From contig DXAW01000028.1 in the NCBI GenBank assembly GCA_019116865.1, positions 28,498 to 92,497 of the forward strand: a stretch of 64,000 nucleotides of DNA, given 5' to 3'. This DNA comes from Candidatus Coprenecus stercoravium. GTDB lineage: Bacteria; Bacteroidota; Bacteroidia; Bacteroidales; UBA932. Below are positions 1 through 6,538 of the stretch, piece by piece (within the stretch, counting starts at the first letter, position 1; each line of letters opens with the position of its first letter). A program made the position numbers and the translations under genes. The notes beneath the pieces were generated by a model. The model saw only the letters and a list, made by a program, of their open reading frames with translations. It ran no database searches and was not told where the DNA came from.

Positions 1-316
1 CCAGCATACTGGTCGAAACGTCCAGAGCCAGAACTATGTCAATACCCTCCGAGTCTGTTCTGGTAAGGTTGGACGATGTCTTGGGCCGGGCTATCGCCAC
101 TATGAGCAAGGAGACGGCCGCCATTCTGAGCACAAACGGCAGATGCCTCAGCACTCCGGCAGCACCGGCGTCACGTCCGCCGAGAGGAGCCGTGGTCGAT
201 ACTATGACATACGGACGGCGGGAACGCAACTGCTTCCAGACGTAATAAGCCGCCATAGGAACCAGAACCAGCTCCAGCCACAGCACCCAGGGATATTCAA
301 AAAAAAGACTGTTCAT
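1..316 (-). CDS. batA: BatA-like von Willebrand factor A membrane protein, N-terminal part (cut by window edge)
   Basis: This reading frame is absent from the ORF track because its stop lies outside the window. Reading the minus strand from the ATG at 316 gives 105 residues: a membrane segment at about 10-26, a second at about 60-77, then the start of a VWA domain, GIDIVLALDVSTSML, with the metal-site pattern DxSxS at D99, S101 and S103. This is the usual N-terminal layout of BatA, an inner-membrane protein of the Bacteroides Bat operon linked to aerotolerance and stress. The ATG overlaps the stop of the preceding gene by one base (TGATG), indicating translational coupling. The order moxR, DUF58, membrane protein, batA supports the call. 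The rest of the VWA domain and the last membrane segment are not visible. Confidence 0.9.
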   Translation of the reverse strand, partial: MNSLFFEYPWVLWLELVLVPMAAYYVWKQLRSRRPYVIVSTTAPLGGRDAGAAGVLRHLPFVLRMAAVSLLIVAIARPKTSSNLTRTDSEGIDIVLALDVSTSML

Positions 317-1254
317 CACTCTATCTCCTGCATGTATGTATCATTGACAAATCTCACGGCCGACGGTACGGCGTTCTCATTCTCAGCATCTCCGGCAGTA
401 TATTTGGCGAACTTCACCAGATCTGCAAGTCCGAACAAATCTTTAAGCAACTCATAGTCAGAAGGAGACATCCGGCATGCCGACAAGTCGGCAAGTATCT
501 CGTTGGAGGTACGCTCCATAGTCTTCACTCCGAAACGGCTCTCGATATACTGCCGGAGCGTGTCCGTTATCTCCGTATAATACTGCTTCTGTCCGCCTTT
601 CTGCCACAGTTTTTCCTCCCGTATACGGTCCAGACTCCGCAGGGCCGTTATATGCGGCGGTTCATCCGGGACGGGTTTCTCATAATCAATACGCCTTCTT
701 CTGCGCCGCCTTACCGCCAGCACCACCAGGACCGCCAAAGCGGCCAGCACTACCGCCAGAAGCACCCAGGGCAGGACTTCCCCGAACGTCACCGGATACC
801 TGAACTGAGGTCTGATATCGTACATCTCAAACGACGCCGTATCCACCGGCACTGTAGTCACCTCCAACGGCACCGCCCGCATCCGGAGCGTATCAGCCAC
901 ATCTCCGTCCCGGCATACATACACGACAAGCGGAGGAAGCACATAGCTTCCGCTGTCGAACGACGTTATGACGGCCTTTGTCTCCAGAGTCGAGACCGCC
1001 CCTTCCGTTCTCACCGTATCAGTATGGAAATCCTTTATCAGCTCCACCCCCGGCACCACGTAGCCGGACATCGGATCAATCTCAACGGTCATGCCCTCCG
1101 GCACCCTTATCTCCGATTTCCACTCCACCTGGTCACCTATAAGTATCGTATCCCTGGACACAGTAGTGTACACCAAGTCCTGCGCCACCGCATCCGGAGA
1201 GAAGAAGACAGCGGTCAACACCGCCCCTATATACACTGCAATCTTTCTCATCAT
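316..1254 (-). CDS. Membrane protein of the Bat operon, signal peptide plus one C-terminal-half membrane helix
   Basis: A protein of about 312 residues if it starts at the ATG at 1254, one base after the DUF58 stop. The track start at 1296 would lie inside the DUF58 gene and put 14 odd residues before the clear signal peptide MMRKIAVYIGAVLTAVFF...AVAQ. After the signal comes a beta-rich extracytoplasmic domain, then a strongly hydrophobic helix (VLPWVLLAVVLAALAVLVVLAV type) followed by an RRRRRR stop-transfer stretch and a cytoplasmic tail. It occupies the slot between DUF58 and BatA that holds a poorly characterised membrane protein in Bacteroidota Bat operons. It probably acts with the MoxR/VWA machinery at the inner membrane, but its molecular role is unknown to me. 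Confidence 0.75.
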   Translation of the reverse strand: MMRKIAVYIGAVLTAVFFSPDAVAQDLVYTTVSRDTILIGDQVEWKSEIRVPEGMTVEIDPMSGYVVPGVELIKDFHTDTVRTEGAVSTLETKAVITSFDSGSYVLPPLVVYVCRDGDVADTLRMRAVPLEVTTVPVDTASFEMYDIRPQFRYPVTFGEVLPWVLLAVVLAALAVLVVLAVRRRRRRRIDYEKPVPDEPPHITALRSLDRIREEKLWQKGGQKQYYTEITDTLRQYIESRFGVKTMERTSNEILADLSACRMSPSDYELLKDLFGLADLVKFAKYTAGDAENENAVPSAVRFVNDTYMQEIE

Positions 1255-1255
1255 C

Positions 1256-2143
1256 CTATGCTCTTGTCTTGAAAAGGGCCACCAGGCTTCTGACATAGTC
1301 CTGGTCAGTCCTTATACTTACCGAATCCACTTTATATTTCCTCAGCATTATTATTGTCTCCGCATACGCCTTACGGGCCCAGTCCCCGTATTCTTCCCTG
1401 ACCCGCCTCAACGAAGTGTTGACATAGACGGTCCTGCCTGTCTCGCTGTCCCTGACAGGGATAAGACCCACATCCGGCAGCGAGCGGTCCCTCTCGTCGT
1501 ATATATTGATGACAGAAATATCATGACGTCCGGCAGCCACTTTCAAGGCCTCCTCATAATTAGGGCGCCGTGTAAGTCTGTCCACATCCAGCATATCCGA
1601 CAGGAGAAATGCCGTACAACGCTTTTTCAAAGCATTGGTGAGGAATCTCAAGGCCTCCCCTATGTCCGTTCCCTTATCCTTCGGCTGAAATTCCAGAACC
1701 TCCCTGATAATCCTCAGCAGATGACTGCGGCCCTTCTTCGGAGGGATGAACTTCTCCACCTTGGAGCTGAAGAACAAGGCTCCCACCTTATCATTGTTGA
1801 TTGATGCGGAAAAAGACAGTACCGCCGCTATCTCCGCCGTAAGCTCTTTCTTGGTCTTGGACATGGTGCCGAAAATCCCGGAACCGCTGGCGTCTATAAG
1901 AAGCATCACGGTAAGCTCCCGCTCCTCCTCGAACACTTTGACATAAGGCGTACCGGTACGGGCCGTCACATTCCAGTCCATATTGCGGACATCGTCTCCT
2001 ATCTGATACTCACGCACCTCGCTGAAAGCCATTCCGCGCCCCTTGAACGCCGAATGGTACTCACCGGCGAATATCTGACTGGACAAGGCCCTGGTCCTTA
2101 TCTCTATCTTCCTGACTTTTTTCAACAGGTCGTTGCTGTCCAT
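1256..2143 (-). CDS. DUF58 protein with degenerate VWA fold
   Basis: The 295-residue protein carries the DUF58 signature region around residues 39-58 (FSEVREYQIGDDVRNMDWN) followed by a VWA-type strand, VMLLIDASGSG, with the metal-site-like DASGS at 84-88. DUF58 proteins are usual partners of MoxR AAA+ ATPases; the ATPase is thought to remodel or activate the VWA-containing partners. It sits 3 nt downstream of moxR and 1 nt upstream of the membrane protein gene, so the four genes are one operon. There is no membrane segment, so it is probably cytoplasmic or peripheral. The exact client is not known. Confidence 0.9.
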   Translation of the reverse strand: MDSNDLLKKVRKIEIRTRALSSQIFAGEYHSAFKGRGMAFSEVREYQIGDDVRNMDWNVTARTGTPYVKVFEEERELTVMLLIDASGSGIFGTMSKTKKELTAEIAAVLSFSASINNDKVGALFFSSKVEKFIPPKKGRSHLLRIIREVLEFQPKDKGTDIGEALRFLTNALKKRCTAFLLSDMLDVDRLTRRPNYEEALKVAAGRHDISVINIYDERDRSLPDVGLIPVRDSETGRTVYVNTSLRRVREEYGDWARKAYAETIIMLRKYKVDSVSIRTDQDYVRSLVALFKTRA

Positions 2144-2146
2144 ATG

Positions 2147-3139
2147 CTACGGAACCTCCACTGCGTTGATTATGTCGGAAATAATATTCTCTGTCGTCAC
2201 ATTCTCAGCCTCGGCCTCATATGTCAGGCCTATACGGTGACGCAGAACCTCGTAGCACACAGCGCGCACGTCCTCAGGTATCACATAGCCCCTGCGCTTG
2301 ATAAATGCATAGGCCTTGGCCGCCATCGCCAAAGAGATGGACGCACGTGGAGACGCACCGTATGAGATCATATCCTTGAGAGAATTGAGTCCATAATCCC
2401 CAGGGGTACGGGTCGCATAGACCATATCCACTATATAGCGCTCTATCTTCTCGTCCATATACACCTCACGCACCACCGAGCGGGCTTTGACGATATCCTC
2501 GGGCTGGAGCACCTGAGATGCCTTCGGAAAGTTTCCGCCATTGTTCATCCTGATTATCAGCTTCTCCTCTTCCTTCCTGGGATAAGTCACCACTACCTTC
2601 AACATAAAACGGTCCACCTGTGCCTCGGGAAGAGGATATGTACCCTCCTGCTCGATAGGGTTCTGGGTCGCCATCACCAGGAACGGCTCGGGGAGCGGGA
2701 ATGTCTGGTCGCCTATGGTCACCTGACGTTCCTGCATGGCCTCAAGCAGTGCGGACTGCACCTTGGCCGGAGAGCGGTTAATCTCATCAGCCAGCACGAA
2801 GTTGGCGAAGACAGGCCCTTTCTTTATCTGGAACTGCTCGCTTTTCTGACTGTAAATCATGGTGCCTATGAGGTCCGCCGGAAGAAGGTCCGGAGTAAAC
2901 TGAATCCTGCTGAACTTTGCGTTGATACAAGACGCCAAGGTATTAATCGCCAATGTCTTCGCCAGACCTGGAACACCTTCCAGCAGAATATGGCCGTTGG
3001 CGAGAAGACCGATTAGAAGATTCTCCACCAGATGCTTCTGCCCGACTATAACCTTCGTCATCTCCATTGAGAGAATATCTACGAACGCACTCTCCTTCTG
3101 AATCCGCTCATTTAATTCCTTTATGTTTACCGTGTCCAT
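2147..3139 (-). CDS. MoxR-family AAA+ ATPase
   Basis: The 330-residue protein has Walker A GVPGLAKT at 55-62, Walker B FVLADEIN at 114-121, sensor 1 around MATQNPIEQEGTYPLPEAQ and a C-terminal lid, the standard MoxR architecture and length. MoxR proteins act as chaperone-like ATPases with VWA partners; here those would be the DUF58 protein and BatA directly downstream. It is the first gene of the Bat operon and is divergent from truA, with only 63 bp between the two starts. A TAATTTTG -7 type element lies about 36 nt upstream of its ATG. Confidence 0.93.
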   Translation of the reverse strand: MDTVNIKELNERIQKESAFVDILSMEMTKVIVGQKHLVENLLIGLLANGHILLEGVPGLAKTLAINTLASCINAKFSRIQFTPDLLPADLIGTMIYSQKSEQFQIKKGPVFANFVLADEINRSPAKVQSALLEAMQERQVTIGDQTFPLPEPFLVMATQNPIEQEGTYPLPEAQVDRFMLKVVVTYPRKEEEKLIIRMNNGGNFPKASQVLQPEDIVKARSVVREVYMDEKIERYIVDMVYATRTPGDYGLNSLKDMISYGASPRASISLAMAAKAYAFIKRRGYVIPEDVRAVCYEVLRHRIGLTYEAEAENVTTENIISDIINAVEVP

Positions 3140-3153
3140 TATTAAAATATTTG

Positions 3154-3161
3154 TATTTTTG
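3154..3161 (+). promoter_or_regulatory. Possible -7 element for truA
   Basis: TATTTTTG fits the Bacteroidota -7 consensus TAnnTTTG and lies 41 nt before the truA ATG. No TTG sits at the expected -33 spacing, so this is a half-supported promoter in the divergent moxR/truA gap. Confidence 0.4.
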
Positions 3162-3174
3162 CTGTCTAAAATTA

Positions 3175-3182
3175 CAAAATTA
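3175..3182 (-). promoter_or_regulatory. Possible -7 element for the moxR-bat operon
   Basis: On the minus strand this reads TAATTTTG, matching TAnnTTTG, about 36 nt upstream of the moxR ATG. A -33 TTG at the right distance is not visible, so support is partial. Confidence 0.4.
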
Positions 3183-3202
3183 ACGATTTTCTCCGATACC
3201 CG

Positions 3203-3988
3203 ATGAGGTTTTTCGCATCAATATCGTACAATGGCTCAGGATACAGCGGCTGGCAGATACAGGACAACGCCCCGAGTATTCAAAATGAAGTCCAGAAAGC
3301 CCTGTCGGCCATTCTCGGTGAGAAAATCGACGTAACCGGCGCCGGACGCACGGACACCGGTGTCAATGCTTCTGACTTCACCGCTCACTTCGACTCTGAC
3401 GACGACCGCATAATCAAAGAGCACGGGAAGATAATCTACAAAATAAATGCCATCCTGCCTGCCAATATAGTCGTCAATTCCATCACCAGGGTAAGAGAAG
3501 ACGCCCATGCCAGATTCGACGCCGTAAGCCGTACCTACAAATACTACATACACAGCAGCAAGGACCCCTTCGCCCCGCATTTCTCATGGTACTGCAAATT
3601 CCCGCTCGACATCCGGGCCATGAATGCGGCGGCCAGCCTGTTGACAGGGAAAAAGGACTTCAGCTGCTTCGAGAAAACCGGAGGCTCGCAGGTCTCGCCC
3701 ATATGCGACATATCCACCGCTTACTGGGACACCTACACCCCGTCCATAACCGCACTGCCCGGCACAGATTATCTGGTATTCACCATTACCGCCAACCGTT
3801 TTCTGCGCAATATGGTGAGAGCCATCGTCGGCACCATGGTGGAGATAGGCCGCGGCCGGCACACCCCGGAGTGGATGGAGGAAGTCCTGAGCTCCAGGGA
3901 CAGAGGCCAGGCCGGTCAGTCAGTACCCGGCCATGCCCTCTTCCTCACAAACGTACGCTACCCTGAAGACATATTCAAATTACAATAA
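3203..3988 (+). CDS. truA: tRNA pseudouridine(38-40) synthase TruA
   Basis: The 261-residue protein starts MRFFASISYNGSGYSGWQ and has the TruA active-site motif GAGRTDTGVNA with the catalytic aspartate at D51, then a second domain with FLRNMVRAIVGTMVEIG near the C-terminus. TruA converts uridines 38-40 of the anticodon arm to pseudouridine in many tRNAs. Its length is normal for the family. It is the first gene of a plus-strand run with exbB, exbD and tonB, 23 nt before exbB; the association with energy-transduction genes is probably co-transcription, not shared function. Confidence 0.96.
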   Translation: MRFFASISYNGSGYSGWQIQDNAPSIQNEVQKALSAILGEKIDVTGAGRTDTGVNASDFTAHFDSDDDRIIKEHGKIIYKINAILPANIVVNSITRVREDAHARFDAVSRTYKYYIHSSKDPFAPHFSWYCKFPLDIRAMNAAASLLTGKKDFSCFEKTGGSQVSPICDISTAYWDTYTPSITALPGTDYLVFTITANRFLRNMVRAIVGTMVEIGRGRHTPEWMEEVLSSRDRGQAGQSVPGHALFLTNVRYPEDIFKLQ

Positions 3989-4011
3989 CCCATTAACAAA
4001 AGTTTCAAATC

Positions 4012-4713
4012 ATGCTCACACTACTGCAAGCAAGCTCAGATGTTCTCATCCAGGAGGCAGCCGCTCCGGAGAAAATGTCCTTAATAAAAATGGCCGTCGC
4101 CGGAGGATGGCTGATGATAGTTCTCCTGCTTCTGTCCATCGTCGCCATTTACATCTTCGGAAGCCGTTGGTGGGCCATTCGCAAGGCATCCAAGACCGAC
4201 CCTGACTTCATGAGAAACATCCGCGACCTCCTTCACGAAGGCAAGGACAAAGCCGCACTCGCTCTATGCAGGGACAATGATACCCCGGCAGCCCGTCTTA
4301 TAGAAAAAGGCATCGAGAGACAGGGACGTCCGCTTCAGGACATCCAGGCCGCCGTGGAGAATGTCGGCAACATCGAAGTAGCCAAACTCGAGAAAGGACT
4401 GCCGATGCTGGCCACCGTCGCAGGAGGCGCCCCGATGATAGGATTCCTCGGAACAGTACTGGGCATGATACAGGCATTCTTCAACATGTCCCAGGCAGGC
4501 AACAATATTGACATCACCCTGCTGTCAGGCGGTATATATACTGCCATGGTAACTACCGTAGGAGGTCTGTTTGTAGGAATTATAGCTTATTTCGGATACA
4601 ACTACCTCACCACCAAGATTAACGACATAGTATTCAAGATGGAGAGCGACACCATCGAGCTGATGGATGTGCTCGGCGGCAAGGAAGCCGCTGAAATCAA
4701 TCTGGAGGACTGA
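4012..4713 (+). CDS. exbB: ExbB/MotA/TolQ-family proton channel protein
   Basis: The 233-residue protein has three hydrophobic segments: about 27-50 (GGWLMIVLLLLSIVAIYIFG), about 135-160 (LATVAGGAPMIGFLGTVLGMI) and about 170-200 (GIYTAMVTTVGGLFVGIIAYFGYN). The second and third form the conserved MotA_ExbB domain. With ExbD it forms the proton-driven motor in the inner membrane that energises TonB. ExbD follows after 2 nt and a TonB-like gene follows that, so the ExbB assignment is preferred over TolQ or MotA. Confidence 0.93.
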   Translation: MLTLLQASSDVLIQEAAAPEKMSLIKMAVAGGWLMIVLLLLSIVAIYIFGSRWWAIRKASKTDPDFMRNIRDLLHEGKDKAALALCRDNDTPAARLIEKGIERQGRPLQDIQAAVENVGNIEVAKLEKGLPMLATVAGGAPMIGFLGTVLGMIQAFFNMSQAGNNIDITLLSGGIYTAMVTTVGGLFVGIIAYFGYNYLTTKINDIVFKMESDTIELMDVLGGKEAAEINLED

Positions 4714-4715
4714 CG

Positions 4716-5129
4716 ATGGCCATAAAACGCAGAACCAAGGTAGAGCCGGCTTTCTCGATGTCGTCCATGACGGACATCGTCTTCCTGCTGCTCATTTTCT
4801 TCCTTGTCACCTCCACGCTGATCAATCCGAACGCCCTAAAGCTGCTGCTGCCCAAAAGCACCAACCAGATATCCACAAAGGCCTCCGTCAGCGTATCCAT
4901 TAAGCACTATCCGGAGCGGAATACTTTCTCATACCACATCAACGGTGAGGAAATGCCGGTTCCGTTCAGCGAGATAGAGCCTTCGCTCCAGGAGCTGCTC
5001 CAGGATTCGGACGACCCCACATTCTCCATATACGCCGACAAGACAGTTCCTATAGAGGAAGTGGTGAATCTCATGAATATAGCCAAGCGCAATAAATACA
5101 AGGTCATACTGGCCACATCCCCCGAATAG
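4716..5129 (+). CDS. exbD: ExbD-family biopolymer transport protein
   Basis: The 137-residue protein has a short cytoplasmic N-terminus, one membrane helix (SMTDIVFLLLIFFLVTSTLI, about residues 17-38) whose aspartate D21 is the usual proton-carrying residue of ExbD/TolR, and a periplasmic domain. It lies 2 nt after exbB and 2 nt before the tonB-like gene. Many Bacteroidota have two ExbD copies in this position; only one is present here. Confidence 0.93.
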   Translation: MAIKRRTKVEPAFSMSSMTDIVFLLLIFFLVTSTLINPNALKLLLPKSTNQISTKASVSVSIKHYPERNTFSYHINGEEMPVPFSEIEPSLQELLQDSDDPTFSIYADKTVPIEEVVNLMNIAKRNKYKVILATSPE

Positions 5130-5131
5130 CG

Positions 5132-5896
5132 ATGAACGGGAAGCCCAAATATGCCGGCGCCATACTTACCGCCGCAGTGCACTGCCTCCTGCTGTTGTTG
5201 CTTGTCTCCGCAGACATAAGCAGCGCACCGGCCCCGCAGCGCACTGAAGGCATGCTTATAGAATTCCCCGAAGAGGAGCCGGAACCTGTAAAAAGCGAGC
5301 CGGTCCCTGTAAGGACTGCCGTAGGCATAGAGCCACGTGCCGCCGAAGCATCTCCGAAAGAGGAAGCAAGGCTCGTCCAGCGTTCCGAATCACCGGCAGA
5401 GGCCATTGCAGAAAATATCAATTCAGAAGCGACGGTAGCTGATGACGGGGACGTGGAGATTCCTGAGCCTCCGAGAGAGAAGCCTGTCAACCGCAGAGCC
5501 CTGTTCCCGGGCAGCGGAAGCAGCAAAGATACAACTGCCGTACACACAGCGGAAAAGGCCTCTTTCAAGCTGCACGCCGGACACCCTCAAGGCAATACCG
5601 GGGAGGGTAATCCGGACGGGAAACCGACGGCGCGGCTGGAAGGCCGTACAGTAATGGGGAATCTGCCTCTGCCTGAATACAGTGTGGAAAAATCCGGAAC
5701 AGTCGTAGTCCGCATCCTGGTGGATCAGTACGGCAATGTCACAAGCGCCACCCCCGGAATCAAAGGGACCACAGTTCAGGATGCCGTACTATGGGAAGCC
5801 GCCAAGGAAGCGGCTCTTAAGGCCAAGTTCAACCTGAGCGCAGATGCACCGGCGGTTCAGGAAGGCAGCATCTCGTATGTGTTCACCTTACGGTAA
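5132..5896 (+). CDS. tonB: TonB-family energy transducer
   Basis: The 254-residue protein has an N-terminal anchor (about residues 8-28, ILTAAVHCLLLLLLV), a long Pro/Glu-rich and low-complexity periplasmic linker (about 45-175), and a C-terminal TonB-like domain containing VVVRILVDQYGNVTSA and ending GSISYVFTLR. TonB spans the periplasm and passes ExbB/ExbD energy to outer-membrane TonB-dependent transporters such as the SusC homologue at 45562-48552. The last nine codons are part of a 19-bp-stem hairpin that probably terminates the operon. Confidence 0.9.
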   Translation: MNGKPKYAGAILTAAVHCLLLLLLVSADISSAPAPQRTEGMLIEFPEEEPEPVKSEPVPVRTAVGIEPRAAEASPKEEARLVQRSESPAEAIAENINSEATVADDGDVEIPEPPREKPVNRRALFPGSGSSKDTTAVHTAEKASFKLHAGHPQGNTGEGNPDGKPTARLEGRTVMGNLPLPEYSVEKSGTVVVRILVDQYGNVTSATPGIKGTTVQDAVLWEAAKEAALKAKFNLSADAPAVQEGSISYVFTLR

Positions 5897-5913
5897 CACA
5901 TACGAGATGCTGC
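5865..5913. terminator. Long perfect inverted repeat overlapping the tonB stop, probable bidirectional terminator
   Basis: GCAGCATCTCGTATGTGTT (5865-5883) is exactly complementary to 5895-5913. Inside it, ACC/GGT adds three pairs around a TTAC loop with one bulged C. The left arm is tonB coding sequence, so the final TonB residues are encoded in the stem. It lies between the convergent tonB and aroK genes. There is no clean T-run on either side, so intrinsic termination is inferred from the stem strength and position only. Confidence 0.6.
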
Positions 5914-5921
5914 TGCGCAGC
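5878..5921 (+). repeat. 44-bp direct repeat, copy 1 (tonB 3' end)
   Basis: The 44 bp starting TGTGTTCACCTTACGGTAAC and ending GCTGCGCAGC recur at 5981-6024 with a single difference (T5911 versus C6014). Copy 1 covers the last TonB codons and stop and is part of the full 19-bp hairpin, which suggests it is the original. Confidence 0.95.
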
Positions 5922-5941
5922 TTTATCCACCCTCTCCCAAA

Positions 5942-5959
5942 CCCTCTCCAAGGAGAGGG
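5942..5959. repeat. Short GC-rich hairpin between the two 44-bp repeats
   Basis: CCCTCTCC (5942-5949) pairs perfectly with GGAGAGGG (5952-5959) over a 2-nt AA gap. A second CCCTCTCC lies just upstream (5930-5937). It forms part of the 132-bp non-coding gap between tonB and aroK. No T-run follows. Confidence 0.6.
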
Positions 5960-5980
5960 CTCAGTCGCTTCGCTCCGGGC

Positions 5981-6024
5981 TGTGTTCACCTTACGGTAAC
6001 ACATACGAGATGCCGCTGCGCAGC
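5981..6024 (+). repeat. 44-bp direct repeat, copy 2 (next to aroK stop)
   Basis: 43 of 44 bases match copy 1 at 5878-5921. It still contains a non-functional remnant of the tonB stop region and ends 4 bp from the aroK stop on the minus strand. Here the inverted repeat is reduced to TGTGTT/AACACA plus the ACC/GGT core, because the left arm of copy 1 was not duplicated. Confidence 0.95.
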
Positions 6025-6028
6025 CGGG

Positions 6029-6526
6029 TCAGACGGTAGTGCGCGCCAGCGCCTCGTAGAGCGGTTCGCGCTCGTGATAGAGATGTTCGATGACCTGACG
6101 CAGAGAAGCGTCACCACGGTTTTCAAGAAGTGTTCGTCCGCCGGTATCCTTCGAAAGACGCTCGAACAATGTATCCACATCGGCCTTGACATACACACAA
6201 TAGGTAAAACGGGAAATAAGGTCCCGGCAGCCGGGAGTGGTGACTATACCTCCGCCCAAAGACAGCACCAGGGTACAGTGCGTCATGTCTTCCAGGGTCT
6301 CGGGATGCTGCGAGACATGCTCTTCCAGAATGCCCTCCAGGCATTCTTCCTCGATGCGGCGGAAACCGGATTCTCCGTCGGAGGCGAAAATCTCAGATAT
6401 AGTCCTGCCCTCCCGTTCTTCTATGTATGCGTCGGTATCAATCAGCGGCGCCCCTAATTTGGCGGAAAGTTCCCGGCCCATAGTCGTCTTGCCGGCCGCC
6501 ATAAATCCTATAAGAGAAATAATCAT
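6029..6526 (-). CDS. aroK: Shikimate kinase
   Basis: The 165-residue protein begins MIISLIGFMAAGKTTMG, with a Walker A at residues 7-14, the shikimate-binding aspartate region LIDTDAYIEE near D32, a central GGG in LSLGGGIVTT, and the lid region GGRTLLENRG. It phosphorylates shikimate at the 3-hydroxyl with ATP in chorismate synthesis. Another shikimate-pathway gene, aroE, lies at 12677-13468 but in a different transcript. It starts 12 nt after the parC stop on the minus strand and is likely co-transcribed with it. Confidence 0.95.
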   Translation of the reverse strand: MIISLIGFMAAGKTTMGRELSAKLGAPLIDTDAYIEEREGRTISEIFASDGESGFRRIEEECLEGILEEHVSQHPETLEDMTHCTLVLSLGGGIVTTPGCRDLISRFTYCVYVKADVDTLFERLSKDTGGRTLLENRGDASLRQVIEHLYHEREPLYEALARTTV

Positions 6527-6538
6527 ACCGGAAAGGTG

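Noticed and set aside
5865-6024. CRISPR-like repeat-spacer structure
   Set aside because: Only two 44-bp copies, one inside coding sequence, with no cas genes; a duplication is the simpler reading.
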